From: Picosynechococcus sp. PCC 7117
GTDB lineage: Bacteria; Cyanobacteriota; Cyanobacteriia; Cyanobacteriales; MRBY01
Length of the DNA: 64,000 bases
Direction: 5' to 3'
Assembly (NCBI RefSeq): GCF_001693275.1
Contig: NZ_CP016477.1
Coordinates: forward strand, 1,736,001 to 1,800,000
The position numbers and the translations under genes are program-made. How positions within the stretch are numbered: the stretch's first letter is position 1; the number at the start of each line of letters is the position of its first letter. Under the pieces are notes generated by a model. It saw nothing but the letters and a program-made list of their open reading frames with translations. It was not told the origin of the DNA and did no database searches. Below, one piece after another: positions 35,795-45,832 of this stretch.

Positions 35795-37321
35795 ATGAAA
35801 CTTGCCTATTGGATGTATGCAGGCCCAGCCCACATCGGCACATTACGCATTGCCAGTTCTTTTAAAAATGTCCATGCGATTATGCACGCTCCCCTAGGCG
35901 ACGATTACTTTAATGTGATGCGTTCGATGTTAGAACGGGAACGCAATTTCACCCCTGTCACCGCCAGCATTGTGGATCGGAATGTTCTGGCGCGGGGCTC
36001 CCAAGAAAAAGTTGTTGATAATATTGTCCGCAAGGATCAAGAGGAACGACCCGATCTAATTGTCTTGACCCCCACTTGCACTTCAAGCATTCTCCAGGAA
36101 GACCTCGAAAATTTCGTCGCTCGCGCCCAATTGGATGCCCAGGGTGATGTCATCTTGGCGGATGTGAACCACTACCGGGTCAATGAACTCCAGGCTGGCG
36201 ATCGCACCCTCCAGCAAATTGTCCAGTTTTATATCAATAAAGCAAGAAAAAAAGGTGACTTAGCCACGGAGAAAACCCCGCAACCGTCGGTGAATATTAT
36301 TGGGATTTCGACCCTTGGTTTCCACAACAACCACGACATCCGCGAACTGAAGACTTTGATGGCCGAGTTGGGGATTAGTGTGAATTTAGTAATTCCTGAT
36401 AAGGCTTCTGTCCATGATTTGAAAAAATTGCCCCAGGCCTGGTTTAACCTCGTGCCCTACCGGGAATTGGGCCTGCCCACGGCAAAATATTTAAAACAAG
36501 AATTTGACCAACCCTATGTGGACATTACACCGATGGGCGTTGTGGAAACGGCCCGTTGCATCCGCGCGATCCAGAAGGTGATTAATGACCAGGGAGCCAC
36601 GGCAGATTATGAAGCCTTTATCGAAGAACAAACCCTCCATGTGTCCCAGGCCGCTTGGTTTAGTCGTTCCATTGATTGCCAAAATTTAACGGGCAAAAAG
36701 GCGATCGTCTTTGGGGATAATACCCACGCTGTGGCAATGACGAAAATTCTAGCGCGGGAAATGGGTATCCATGTGGTGCTGGCGGGAACCTATTGTAAAT
36801 ATGATGCTGACTGGTTCCGTCAAGAGGTGAGCGAATACTGTGATGAGATCTTAATTAGCGAAGATCACGGCGAAATTGCTGATGCGATCGCCCGCCTAGA
36901 ACCCGCTGCCATTTTCGGCACCCAGATGGAACGCCACGTGGGTAAGCGGCTGAATATTCCCTGTGGCGTAATCGCCGCCCCGATCCACATCCAAAACTTC
37001 CCCATTGGTTATCGGCCTTTCGTGGGTTATGAGGGCACTAACCAAATCGCGGATCTGGTTTATAACTCCTTTACCCTAGGCATGGAAGACCATTTGCTCG
37101 AAATTTTCGGCGGCCACGATACCAAGGAAGTCATTACCACAACCATGTCGGCCAGTTCTGATCTGAATTGGACAACGGAAGCCCAGGGACAACTGAACAA
37201 AGTCCCCGGATTTGTGCGGGGCAAGGTAAAACGCAACACCGAAAAATATGCCCGCACCCAGGGACTGAGTGAAATTTCCCTGGAAGTGCTCTACGCCGCT
37301 AAGGAGTCTGTCGGTGCTTAA
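35795..37321 (+). CDS. chlB: Light-independent protochlorophyllide reductase subunit B
   Basis: A 508-residue ChlB, the catalytic NB subunit of dark-operative protochlorophyllide reductase, which works with ChlL and ChlN to make chlorophyllide without light. The start [13 protein letters not shown], the T-P-T-C-T-S-S cluster-ligand block and the late [12 protein letters not shown] are diagnostic. The ATG at 35795 has a GGGAG site; an in-frame start 13 codons upstream is less likely. chlL and chlN are not in the window. Confidence 0.97.
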   Translation: MKLAYWMYAGPAHIGTLRIASSFKNVHAIMHAPLGDDYFNVMRSMLERERNFTPVTASIVDRNVLARGSQEKVVDNIVRKDQEERPDLIVLTPTCTSSILQEDLENFVARAQLDAQGDVILADVNHYRVNELQAGDRTLQQIVQFYINKARKKGDLATEKTPQPSVNIIGISTLGFHNNHDIRELKTLMAELGISVNLVIPDKASVHDLKKLPQAWFNLVPYRELGLPTAKYLKQEFDQPYVDITPMGVVETARCIRAIQKVINDQGATADYEAFIEEQTLHVSQAAWFSRSIDCQNLTGKKAIVFGDNTHAVAMTKILAREMGIHVVLAGTYCKYDADWFRQEVSEYCDEILISEDHGEIADAIARLEPAAIFGTQMERHVGKRLNIPCGVIAAPIHIQNFPIGYRPFVGYEGTNQIADLVYNSFTLGMEDHLLEIFGGHDTKEVITTTMSASSDLNWTTEAQGQLNKVPGFVRGKVKRNTEKYARTQGLSEISLEVLYAAKESVGA

Positions 37322-37462
37322 TTAACGAGGCCCCCCTGCCCCCAGTTTGGGGGAGATTTAGGGGCAGTTCAAAAGACCGATGAGGTTTGCATAATCGCTA
37401 AGGTCGGGGGAGATCTGCGCTAAAGTGAAAGGCTGATCGCACGCTTGGTTGCTCTTTTTCCC

Positions 37463-38449
37463 ATGCTTAAAGTTGTCTTTTTCGGTACGCCTCAGTTTGC
37501 AGTGCCCTACCTAGAAGCCCTTTTGAATCACCCGGACATTGAAGTGCTGGGGGTCGTTACCCAACCGGATAAGCGGCGGGGTCGGGGTAGTCAACTGATT
37601 CCGTCGGCGGTAAAAAAGGTGGCGATCGCCCATGATCTTCCCGTCTGGCAACCGAAGCGCATTAAAAAAGATCCTGAAACCTTAGCGATTCTCAAAAACC
37701 TTCAGGCCGATGTGTTTGCGGTGGTCGCCTATGGCCAGTTGCTCTCGCCGCAAATTCTCCAGATGCCCCGACTCGGCTGTGTCAATGGCCATGGTTCTCT
37801 GTTGCCGAAATATCGGGGAGCCGCGCCGATCCAGTGGAGCTTAGTCCAGGGAGAAACGGTGACGGGGATGACCACCATGCTCATGGATGAGGGGATGGAT
37901 ACCGGGGCAATGCTCCTCAAGGCTGAAACGCCCATTGATCTTTGGGATAATGCCCATGATTTGGCGGTGAAGTTGGCGACCTCTGGGGCGGCTTTACTGA
38001 CGGAAACCTTAATTCAACTGGCCCAGGGAAACGTCACCCCCATCCCCCAGGAGTCAGACCAAGCAACCTATGCGCCGTTGATTCAGAAAGAAGATTTTCA
38101 GCTAGATTGGCAAAAAGGGGCGATCGCCTTACATAACCAAGTGCGCGGTTTCTATCCCAACTGCCTCACCACCTGCCGCGATAAACCGTTAAAAGTGTTA
38201 GAAACGATCCCCCTCGTACCGGAATGTTTTGCGCAATATCCCGCAGCATACGAACCCCTCAAGGAATTTGTTGGGAATACAGGGAAGGTTGGGGAAATCG
38301 TGGCGATCGCCAAAAAATTTGGCCCCATCATCCAAACGGGGGACGGACTCCTACTGCTCAAACAGGTGCAACCCAGCGGCAAAAAACCCCAGTCCGGTTG
38401 GGATATGGTCAACGGGATGCGCTTAACCATCGGTGAATCTCTAGGCTAG
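37463..38449 (+). CDS. fmt: Methionyl-tRNA formyltransferase
   Basis: A 328-residue enzyme that formylates initiator Met-tRNA with 10-formyl-THF. The catalytic core has [18 protein letters not shown] and the M-D-E-G-M-D-T-G loop, with the C-terminal OB-like tRNA-binding domain after residue 210. Asn, His and Asp of the active site are present. The ATG at 37463 gives the usual start [10 protein letters not shown]. Ends next to a hairpin shared with the convergent protease gene. Confidence 0.97.
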   Translation: MLKVVFFGTPQFAVPYLEALLNHPDIEVLGVVTQPDKRRGRGSQLIPSAVKKVAIAHDLPVWQPKRIKKDPETLAILKNLQADVFAVVAYGQLLSPQILQMPRLGCVNGHGSLLPKYRGAAPIQWSLVQGETVTGMTTMLMDEGMDTGAMLLKAETPIDLWDNAHDLAVKLATSGAALLTETLIQLAQGNVTPIPQESDQATYAPLIQKEDFQLDWQKGAIALHNQVRGFYPNCLTTCRDKPLKVLETIPLVPECFAQYPAAYEPLKEFVGNTGKVGEIVAIAKKFGPIIQTGDGLLLLKQVQPSGKKPQSGWDMVNGMRLTIGESLG

Positions 38450-38454
38450 AGCGC

Positions 38455-38495
38455 AAAAAAAGTCCCCAGGTTGTGAACCCGGAGACCTTGGGGGA
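38455..38495 (-). terminator. Terminator of the HtrA gene
   Basis: CCCCAGG (38464-38470) pairs with CC-T-TGGGG (38486-38493) with one bulge and a 15-base loop. On the minus strand the stem is followed by a run of seven T (38461-38455), so it ends transcription of the protease gene. Confidence 0.65.
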
Positions 38496-38518
38496 AATTT
38501 CAACTGAAAAAACTGAGC

Positions 38519-39718
38519 TTAGGAAACCCCTTGCATTTGTGCTGTTCTCAAGGTGAGCTCTGAGGTGCGATCGCCCCGGCGGAGTTCTACCTTCAAGCTG
38601 GCATCAACGCCGCTCTGTTCCACGGTTTCCTGGAGTTGTTGGGCATTGGCGATCGCCTTACCGTTGATTTTCGTGATCACATCGCCCCGACGCAGACCCG
38701 CTGTTTCCGCTGGACTACCCGGCACCACACCCAGCACCAGCGCTCCGTTTACTTCCGGTAAGAGCACGATGGAATTGGGGTCGGCATTATTTTCCTTAGC
38801 CATCTCTGGGGTGAGGCTCACCATCCGAATCCCAATGAAGGGGTGGGGCACTTCTTTCCCAGCGGCGAGGGTGGGTTCGAGGGCCTTCGCCTTGTTGATC
38901 GGGATTGCAAATCCAATGCCCATCGCATCCCGGCGGATCGCGGTGTTAATGCCAATCACTTCACCGTCGGCGTTGAGGAGGGGGCCACCGGAGTTACCAG
39001 GGTTAATGGCGGCATCGGTCTGGAGAAAATCGACCCGCTTATCGGGAATCCCTGCCTGGGCCGAAGACCGTTCTAGGGTACTGATAATGCCGAGGGTAAC
39101 AGTATTGTTCAAACCCACTGGATTTCCTACGGCGATCGCCCAGTCACCCACCTGCACAGACCCAGAATCACCGAGGGGAGCCACGGGAATAGATTCATTT
39201 TTGGGGTCAATTTTGACGACGGCCAGATCGGTGACTTCGTCGGTACCCTTTACTTCCCCTTCAAAGCTGCGGCCATCTTTTAGGGTAACAGTAACTCGAT
39301 CAGCGCCGCTCACGACGTGGGCATTGGTGAGGATCACCCCAGACCGATCGGTAATAAACCCAGAGCCTTGTCCGGTAACCACCTGGCGCTGTTCATCGGG
39401 AAATTGCATCCCAAAGCGATCGCCAAAAAACTCCCGAAAAAATGGATCATTCATAAACGGGTCCTGGAAGCGGCGCACCACAGTTTTTTCTGTGTCTAGA
39501 CGCACCACCGCTTGCCCTGTCCTGGTCACCGCATCGGCGACAAAACTTCGACCTGCTGCTACGGGTACCGCTGCCACTTCCTGGGGCGGATTGGTATCAG
39601 CTAAAGGTTGGTTGAGGGTTTGGCTAGAGCCTTGCATTGCCCCGAAGGTAATGGCACAGCCCACACAGAGGGCAACAATGTGGGTTGTAAATCGTTGGAC
39701 AAATTTTGATCGTCTCAT
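38519..39718 (-). CDS. HtrA/Deg-family serine protease
   Basis: A 399-residue Deg protease with an N-terminal hydrophobic signal or anchor (H-I-V-A-L-C-V-G-C-A-I-T-F-G-A), a trypsin-like domain and one PDZ domain (about 300-390). The catalytic triad is visible: His in T-N-A-H-V-V, Asp in T-D-L-A-V-V and Ser in P-G-N-S-G-G-P. One PDZ domain and the length match HhoA/HhoB/HtrA of Synechocystis; I cannot say which. It is expected in the periplasm or thylakoid lumen, handling damaged proteins in heat and light stress. Confidence 0.94.
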   Translation of the reverse strand: MRRSKFVQRFTTHIVALCVGCAITFGAMQGSSQTLNQPLADTNPPQEVAAVPVAAGRSFVADAVTRTGQAVVRLDTEKTVVRRFQDPFMNDPFFREFFGDRFGMQFPDEQRQVVTGQGSGFITDRSGVILTNAHVVSGADRVTVTLKDGRSFEGEVKGTDEVTDLAVVKIDPKNESIPVAPLGDSGSVQVGDWAIAVGNPVGLNNTVTLGIISTLERSSAQAGIPDKRVDFLQTDAAINPGNSGGPLLNADGEVIGINTAIRRDAMGIGFAIPINKAKALEPTLAAGKEVPHPFIGIRMVSLTPEMAKENNADPNSIVLLPEVNGALVLGVVPGSPAETAGLRRGDVITKINGKAIANAQQLQETVEQSGVDASLKVELRRGDRTSELTLRTAQMQGVS

Positions 39719-39930
39719 AGAAGTTTTTCTATCCAGTCTGTATAAAGTTTTAGGATGATGGCCACATCGAGCCGGGCGTTAGGGGGACACCGCAGGAGGT
39801 TTTATCGTCAATCTTAGCAATTGAATTCTCCCGGTTTAGGTGAGGTTTTCCCGCCATTACTAAACCCTGAGTCACAATTTTTGACGTAAATTTGCTGGTT
39901 TTGGTTCACAAAAATGGAGATTGTAATGGC

Positions 39931-40371
39931 TTAACCCAAACCAAGAATCTGTCCTAGATCGTAGGGACATTCCTGGGGAAAGCTGTCTTGGGGTAAACCT
40001 GTTTCTGCCTTTGCCCGTTGCCGTGCCGTGGTGTAGGCAGAGGCTAAAATCTGCTGTAAATAGGGCCGCAAACTCGGAGAATCTTCTAAATCGTCAATAA
40101 TGCGGCGACGGTGCTCAATGATCGTTGACTCCCAGCTACCAGAACGTTTCTCTGCCTGAAAGTCCCACTGCAGTAAGTGCATCAACAAAATGATTAAATT
40201 ACTCTTGAGGCAGTGGCGATCGCGTTTACCCATCGATTCTATTTCATCGATTAGATGTTCCCAATCGACGGCCACATAATCCCGGAGGCGCAATTTTTCG
40301 AGGGTCTGTTGCAGCCAAAGTTGATAATCTTGGTCGTAGGTGATGTCGGGAATCCTAGGCGTTTGAACCAT
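39931..40371 (-). CDS. DUF29 family protein
   Basis: A 146-residue protein of the DUF29 family, common and multi-copy in cyanobacteria. Features are Y-D-Q-D-Y-Q-L-W-L-Q-Q-T-L-E-K-L-R, then D-W-E-H-L-I-D-E-I-E-S-M-G-K-R and the F-P-Q-E-C-P-Y near the end. It is helical and soluble; function unknown. A second family member lies at 56418-56846. Confidence 0.88.
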   Translation of the reverse strand: MVQTPRIPDITYDQDYQLWLQQTLEKLRLRDYVAVDWEHLIDEIESMGKRDRHCLKSNLIILLMHLLQWDFQAEKRSGSWESTIIEHRRRIIDDLEDSPSLRPYLQQILASAYTTARQRAKAETGLPQDSFPQECPYDLGQILGLG

Positions 40372-40428
40372 GGCTAAAAAAGGGGAAATCGCTTAACCCT
40401 AGGGCCATTATAACGATTCCCCAGGCGC

Positions 40429-42474
40429 TTACTGGCCTGCGGCTTCGACCCAATTTTTTAAGGTCGCAACCACAGCATCGAGATTAAGATCTTGGCGATC
40501 GCCTTCTTTGCGGCGCACCACTTCCACCTTGCCATCCTTGAGGGATTTCCCTGTGACAACCCGGAAGGGAATACCAATCAGTTCTGCATCCTTAAACTTC
40601 ACCCCAGCTCGTTCGTTGCGGTCATCAAGGATGGTTTCAACTCCAGCGGCGTTGAGATCGGCATAGAGTTTTTCTGCGGCTGCCATCTGTTCTTCACTCT
40701 TAACATTGGGCACGACTACCACCGCATGGTAGGGGGCGATCGCCACGGGCCAGATAATGCCATTTTCATCGTAGGATTGCTCCACGGCGGCCTGGGCCAG
40801 ACGGGAAACGCCAACCCCATAGCAGCCCATCACCAGGGGTTGTTCTTTACCATTTTCGTCGGTAAAGGTGGCCCCCATAGCCTCGGAATATTTTGTCCCC
40901 AGTTGGAAGATGTGACCCGCTTCGATGCCCCGCGCTGTTTGGAGGATTTGGGTCGGATCATGGACAGCGCGATCGCCGGCCTTTGCTAACCGCACATCCA
41001 CTTGCAATTCAGGCAGTTTAAACTCTGTGCCCCAGTTTGCACCGAGGACGTGGTGATTCGTTTCATCAGCACCCGTGACAAAGTTTTCTAATGTCGCCGC
41101 AGTGTGATCAACCATGCGTAAGAACTTAGGCTGTGTCCAAGTTTCTTCGATGCCCCAAATTTTAAGCCCTAATTTTTGAGCAGCTTTTCCTAGTGGATGC
41201 TGAATAATTTGACGATTTTTATCTCTAAATTCCGACAAACTGTAAGAATTAGCAGAATCGGGTTCTAAAAGATTTAAGACATGATCGATGACTTGTAATA
41301 CTTCTGTTTCTAAGGAACGACCATCATCATCCCGAACATCTTTAGCAATTAGAATCAATTCATTTCGAGTAATTGTCTCAGGAAATAGTGCGATACAATC
41401 ATCTGCTAAAGCTGGGGAAATGTAGCCTAAAGGTAATGCTTTTGCGGCCCATTTTTGTTGGGCATCAGCGTCAGGTACTGTTAAGGAAATGACAGTTTTG
41501 GCATCGTAATTAGACGCTAATTTTGTCAACTCATTCTGTAATTTGACTTCGTTGACATCTTGATCGCCCCGAATTGAGATCAAAGCTAAAACAGTTTTGC
41601 CATTGTTATAAACCACCTGATAAAGGACATTTTTAACGACACAAGTGGGGGAACAATCTAGGAACTTACACAAAGATTCAATGGTGGTTGTATTCGGGGT
41701 TTCGCGCTTTTCAAAACTGTTGAAGGGAGAGGCGATCGCCTCAACGGGCAGAGACACGGCTTTCTCGGTATTGGCGGCGTACTTTTCGTCTTCGGTGTAG
41801 AGAATTTCGTCTTCCCCGGCATCGGCGAGGATCATAAATTCCTGGGAACCAGAACCACCAATGGCCCCAGAGTCTGCTTCTACCGCCCGGAATTGTAAAC
41901 CACAGCGACGCAACATATTACGATACGCCTGATCCATGTCTGCGTAGGTTTTTTTCAGGCATTCCTCGGAAGCATGGAACGAGTAGCCGTCTTTCATGAT
42001 GAATTCCCGCCCGCGCATCAGGCCAAACCGGGGTCGAATTTCATCGCGGAATTTCGTCTGAATCTGGTACAAATGCTGGGGCAACTGCCGATAGGAGCGG
42101 ATCATGTCCTTGGCAATGGTGGTAATCACTTCCTCGTGGGTCGGCCCTAAACCCAACTCTCCATCCAGGCGATCGCGCAGGGAAAACATAATCCCTTCTG
42201 CCTGGGTATAGGTATCCCAACGGCCCGATTCTTGCCAAATTTCTGCGGGTTGCAACTGGGGTAACAGGGTTTCCTGGGCACCGGTGGCATTCATCTCTTC
42301 CCGGACGATCTGGGATACCTTCTGGAGCACGCGCCACATTAACGGTAGATAAGCATAAATCCCCCGCCCAATCCGCCGGATATAGCCGGCCCGCAGCAGG
42401 AGCTTGTGGCTAGGAATCTCCGCATCGGCGGGATCTTCTCGGAGGGTAACGAACAGACTTTGGGAAAGGCGCAT
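40429..42474 (-). CDS. proS: Prolyl-tRNA synthetase with enlarged insertion domain
   Basis: A 681-residue bacterial-type ProRS. Class II motifs are present ([12 protein letters not shown] motif 2 region, G-C-Y-G-V-G-V-S-R motif 3) along with the C-terminal anticodon-binding domain ([10 protein letters not shown]). The editing (INS) domain, which clears Ala-tRNA-Pro, contains about 90 extra residues (roughly 362-451) compared with the 572-residue E. coli enzyme and cyanobacterial forms of about 600. The DNA from 41120 to 41700 is AT-richer and free of HIP1 sites. The ATG at 42474 is the family start. Confidence 0.95.
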   Translation of the reverse strand: MRLSQSLFVTLREDPADAEIPSHKLLLRAGYIRRIGRGIYAYLPLMWRVLQKVSQIVREEMNATGAQETLLPQLQPAEIWQESGRWDTYTQAEGIMFSLRDRLDGELGLGPTHEEVITTIAKDMIRSYRQLPQHLYQIQTKFRDEIRPRFGLMRGREFIMKDGYSFHASEECLKKTYADMDQAYRNMLRRCGLQFRAVEADSGAIGGSGSQEFMILADAGEDEILYTEDEKYAANTEKAVSLPVEAIASPFNSFEKRETPNTTTIESLCKFLDCSPTCVVKNVLYQVVYNNGKTVLALISIRGDQDVNEVKLQNELTKLASNYDAKTVISLTVPDADAQQKWAAKALPLGYISPALADDCIALFPETITRNELILIAKDVRDDDGRSLETEVLQVIDHVLNLLEPDSANSYSLSEFRDKNRQIIQHPLGKAAQKLGLKIWGIEETWTQPKFLRMVDHTAATLENFVTGADETNHHVLGANWGTEFKLPELQVDVRLAKAGDRAVHDPTQILQTARGIEAGHIFQLGTKYSEAMGATFTDENGKEQPLVMGCYGVGVSRLAQAAVEQSYDENGIIWPVAIAPYHAVVVVPNVKSEEQMAAAEKLYADLNAAGVETILDDRNERAGVKFKDAELIGIPFRVVTGKSLKDGKVEVVRRKEGDRQDLNLDAVVATLKNWVEAAGQ

Positions 42475-42915
42475 GGTTATTTTGAGTTTTTCGTGACAGC
42501 TAATGGAATGAACCATCGCCCATTATGGATTACTTGCTGCCATTTTAGAATCGGGGGCCTGATCAGAACGTTGTCGGTAGCCAACTTTTTCCCGGAATAA
42601 ACGAGAGGAATCAGCACATTTAATAATAAATGAAAACAAAAAAATCTCTCTTTTATGTTTCAAAAATTGGTTTCAAGCAAATCGAGCCAAATTTGTCTTC
42701 ACTAGCGCAGACAGTCTTTGGAGAATTCGTTGAAACTTAGATTTCTTGCGGGGTGAACATGGGAATGATGCAGAACAAGATTACTTTTGCTTTAAATTCA
42801 GAACATCTTAAACAAGACAGATAAAAAGCTTAATAATTTAACTACACAATTCTATAGAACTAAATTGCTAGAATTTGGAGGATCAAATTTGCAGGTTAAT
42901 TTTTAAGCTTAAGTT
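42475..42915. other. AT-rich intergenic region, no gene seen
   Basis: 441 bases between the divergent proS and cation-ATPase genes. It is strongly AT-rich from about 42600 on, has no HIP1 site, and shows no credible frame, hairpin terminator or repeat. It must hold the promoters of both flanking genes, but none stands out. Confidence 0.5.
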
Positions 42916-45630
42916 ATGCCAGTGTCATCATCACTTCCTCCCTGCCATACCCAATCAGAGGCCGAATTAATTCAATCCCTAAAGAGCGATGCAGAACGGG
43001 GATTATCGCCAGAGGCAGTGGCCCAGCGTTACGAGCAGTATGGTTGGAATGAATTGAAGTTTCGGGCTGGGAAACCAGCTTGGTTGCGTTTTCTGTTGCA
43101 GTTCCACCAACCGCTTCTATACATCTTAATTATCGCTGGGAGTATTAAAGCGGCTTTGGGTTCCTGGACGAATGCTTGGGTTATCTGGGGAGTCACTTTC
43201 ATTAATGCGGTGATTGGCTATATCCAAGAGGCTAAGGCGGAAGGGGCGATCGCCTCCCTCGCAAAAGCGGTCACCACCGAAGCAATGGTCCTGCGGGAAG
43301 GCAATACCCTGCGGATTCCGTCGCGGGATTTAGTGCCTGGCGATATTGTGCTGTTGGCTTCCGGGGATAAAGTCCCGGCGGATTTGCGGTTGCTCAAGGT
43401 GCGGAACCTCCAAGTTGATGAGTCAGCCCTGACGGGGGAAGCGGTGCCCGTCGAGAAAAAGTTAGGTCTTTTACCCCTAGACACCCCCCTAGGCGATCGC
43501 CGCAATATGGCCTATGCGGGAAGCTTTGTCACCTTTGGTCAGGGCACAGGTATCGTCGTGGCGATCGCCAATCAGACAGAAATGGGGCAGATTTCCCAAT
43601 CCATGGAGAAGCAGGTCAGTTTAACCACACCACTGACCCGAAAATTCACCAAATTTAGCCATTCCCTGCTGTATGTGATTTTGACCCTGGCGACCCTCAC
43701 CTTTGCCATTGGTTGGGGCCGGGGGGGCGATCTCGCCGAGATGTTTGAAGCTGCCGTAGCCCTGGCCGTGAGTGCGATTCCCGAAGGATTACCCGCCGTA
43801 GTGACGATTACTTTGGCGATTGGGGTGAACCGGATGGCCCGCCGCCACGCCATTATTCGTAAATTACCCGCTGTAGAAGCCCTTGGGAGTGCCACGGTGG
43901 TCTGTTCTGATAAAACGGGCACCCTCACGGAAAATCAGATGACCGTCCAGGCGATCTATGCCGGGGATGTTCATTTCAAAGTGAGTGGCAGTGGCTACAG
44001 TCCGAAAGGAGAAGTTTACCTGGCCGCAACCGGTGATGATGGGGATGCCAGCTTTGAAACCTTGCCCCCAGTCCTGGCAGAATGTCTCACCGCAGGGTTG
44101 CTCTGCAACGATTCCCAACTGAAACAAACGGGCGATGATTGGTCTGTGGTGGGCGATCCAACGGAAGGAGCCTTGATTACTGCAGCGGCGAAGGCGGGCC
44201 TCAGTCAGGTGGGTTTAGATGCCCAGCGGCCCCGGCTCGATTCGATTCCCTTTGAGTCGGAATATCAGTATATGGCGACGCTCCATGATGGCACGGGGCG
44301 GACAATCTATGTCAAAGGGTCGGTGGAATCGCTGTTGCGCCGTTGTGAAACGATGTTATTGGACAATGGTCAGGCGATCGCCCTCGATCCTGCGGCCATC
44401 GAAGCAGTGGTAGAGACCATGGCCACCAAAGGGTTACGGGTTCTCGCCTTTGCGAAAAAAGAAGTCAGCAGTCACCAACACAGCGTTGACCATGAGGATC
44501 TCACCACGGGCCTTGAGTTTTTAGGGCTTCAGGGAATGATTGATCCCCCCCGACCGGAGGCGATCGCCGCTGTCCATGCCTGCCAAACAGCAGGAATTAA
44601 CGTCAAGATGATCACCGGTGATCACATTGCCACCGCCAAGGCGATCGCCCAACGCATGGGAATTCGCACCGGAGAAACAGTCATTGCCTTTGAGGGTCAA
44701 GACCTCGAAAAAATGGATCCTCAAAGTCTGGCCGAGGCCGCCGAAACTGGGTCGGTCTTTGCCCGGGTTGCCCCAGCCCAAAAACTTGCCCTCGTCGAAG
44801 CCCTCCAGAAAAAAGGTGATATCGTCGCGATGACTGGCGATGGCGTGAATGATGCCCCAGCCCTCAAACAAGCCGACATTGGCATCGCCATGGGTAAGGG
44901 CGGCACCGAGGTAGCCAGGGAATCCGCTGATATGTTGCTCACCGATGATAATTTTGCCTCCATTGAAGCCGCCGTCGAAGAAGGACGCACCGTTTACCGC
45001 AATCTCCGCAAGGCGATCGCCTTCCTCTTGCCCGTCAATGGCGGTGAATCCATGACAATCTTGATCAGTGTCTTGCTGGCGCGGGATTTGCCCATTCTGT
45101 CTTTGCAGGTGCTGTGGCTGAATATGATCAACTCGATCACCATGACTGTGCCCCTCGCCTTTGAAGCCAAGCCCGCCGGGATTATGCAATCGCCCCCCCG
45201 CAATCCCAACGAACCCCTGATCACCCCCAAGCTGCTGCGACGGATCGGGATTATTTCGATCTTCAACTGGATTCTTATCTTTGGCATTTTTGAATGGATC
45301 AAAACCAGCACTGGCGATCTCGCCCTCGCCCGCACCATGGCGATCCAAGCCCTCGTTGCCGCTCGGATCATCTATCTACTGAGCATCAGTCAACTGGGCC
45401 GTAGCCTCCTTCGCTACATCAGCGGCCAAACAAAAACCATCATCCAAGCCCCGCTCCTGTTGGTTGGCATTGCTGTCGCCGTCGCTTTGCAGGTTGCCTT
45501 TAGTCAATGGGGCCTGATGAATCAACTCTTTCAAACAGCTCCCCTCACCTGGCAACAGGGATTAATCTGTGTACTGCCGATGTTACCGATGATCCCCACG
45601 GCGATCGCCGCTAACTATTTAGACACTTGA
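42916..45630 (+). CDS. P2-type cation-transporting ATPase
   Basis: A 904-residue P-type ATPase of the SERCA/PMR1-related P2 group: N-terminal cation ATPase domain, T-G-E-A actuator motif, I-P-E-G-L-P in M4, phosphorylated Asp in C-S-D-K-T-G-T and G-D-G-V-N-D hinge. In M5 and M6 it reads P-V-N-G-G-E and L-W-L-N-M-I-N-S, so the M6 Asp that binds calcium in SERCA is Asn. The ion may therefore be Ca2+, Na+, K+ or another cation. Ten hydrophobic segments are expected. The start ATG at 42916 gives a normal length. Confidence 0.9.
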   Translation: MPVSSSLPPCHTQSEAELIQSLKSDAERGLSPEAVAQRYEQYGWNELKFRAGKPAWLRFLLQFHQPLLYILIIAGSIKAALGSWTNAWVIWGVTFINAVIGYIQEAKAEGAIASLAKAVTTEAMVLREGNTLRIPSRDLVPGDIVLLASGDKVPADLRLLKVRNLQVDESALTGEAVPVEKKLGLLPLDTPLGDRRNMAYAGSFVTFGQGTGIVVAIANQTEMGQISQSMEKQVSLTTPLTRKFTKFSHSLLYVILTLATLTFAIGWGRGGDLAEMFEAAVALAVSAIPEGLPAVVTITLAIGVNRMARRHAIIRKLPAVEALGSATVVCSDKTGTLTENQMTVQAIYAGDVHFKVSGSGYSPKGEVYLAATGDDGDASFETLPPVLAECLTAGLLCNDSQLKQTGDDWSVVGDPTEGALITAAAKAGLSQVGLDAQRPRLDSIPFESEYQYMATLHDGTGRTIYVKGSVESLLRRCETMLLDNGQAIALDPAAIEAVVETMATKGLRVLAFAKKEVSSHQHSVDHEDLTTGLEFLGLQGMIDPPRPEAIAAVHACQTAGINVKMITGDHIATAKAIAQRMGIRTGETVIAFEGQDLEKMDPQSLAEAAETGSVFARVAPAQKLALVEALQKKGDIVAMTGDGVNDAPALKQADIGIAMGKGGTEVARESADMLLTDDNFASIEAAVEEGRTVYRNLRKAIAFLLPVNGGESMTILISVLLARDLPILSLQVLWLNMINSITMTVPLAFEAKPAGIMQSPPRNPNEPLITPKLLRRIGIISIFNWILIFGIFEWIKTSTGDLALARTMAIQALVAARIIYLLSISQLGRSLLRYISGQTKTIIQAPLLLVGIAVAVALQVAFSQWGLMNQLFQTAPLTWQQGLICVLPMLPMIPTAIAANYLDT

Positions 45631-45655
45631 CCCTGAAGGAAAACCACAAAAATAA

Positions 45656-45681
45656 GGGGAAGATTCTCTGGCTTCCCCCTT
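45656..45681 (+). terminator. Weak terminator-like hairpin
   Basis: GGGGAAG (45656-45662) pairs with CTTCCCC (45672-45678), with a 9-base loop, 26 bases after the ATPase stop codon. There is no T-run, so termination would be inefficient or factor-assisted. Confidence 0.35.
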
Positions 45682-45832
45682 GTCCACCAAAAGCTTCCAC
45701 CGACAGACCCTAGAGCAGATCCCATCGAGATTCCCAAAATCTCCCAGAACTCCCCTGCCACGTATAGAAAGAAACGTCAACTTTTGGGATAATATGAGGC
45801 TTGTTTTCCCAACTGACCCGAGAAAGTTCACT

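Noticed and set aside
37325-37370. G/C-rich hairpin after chlB as a terminator
   Set aside because: Runs of C and G can pair, but no T-tract follows on either strand and several alternative pairings compete.
38553-39758. Open frame of 401 codons antisense to the HtrA gene
   Set aside because: Ser/Arg/Thr/Pro-rich product typical of antisense reading; the protease on the other strand is certain.
44521-45348. Open frame of 275 codons antisense to the cation ATPase
   Set aside because: Gly/His/Asp-rich composition with no domain, fully inside a certain gene; a shadow frame.
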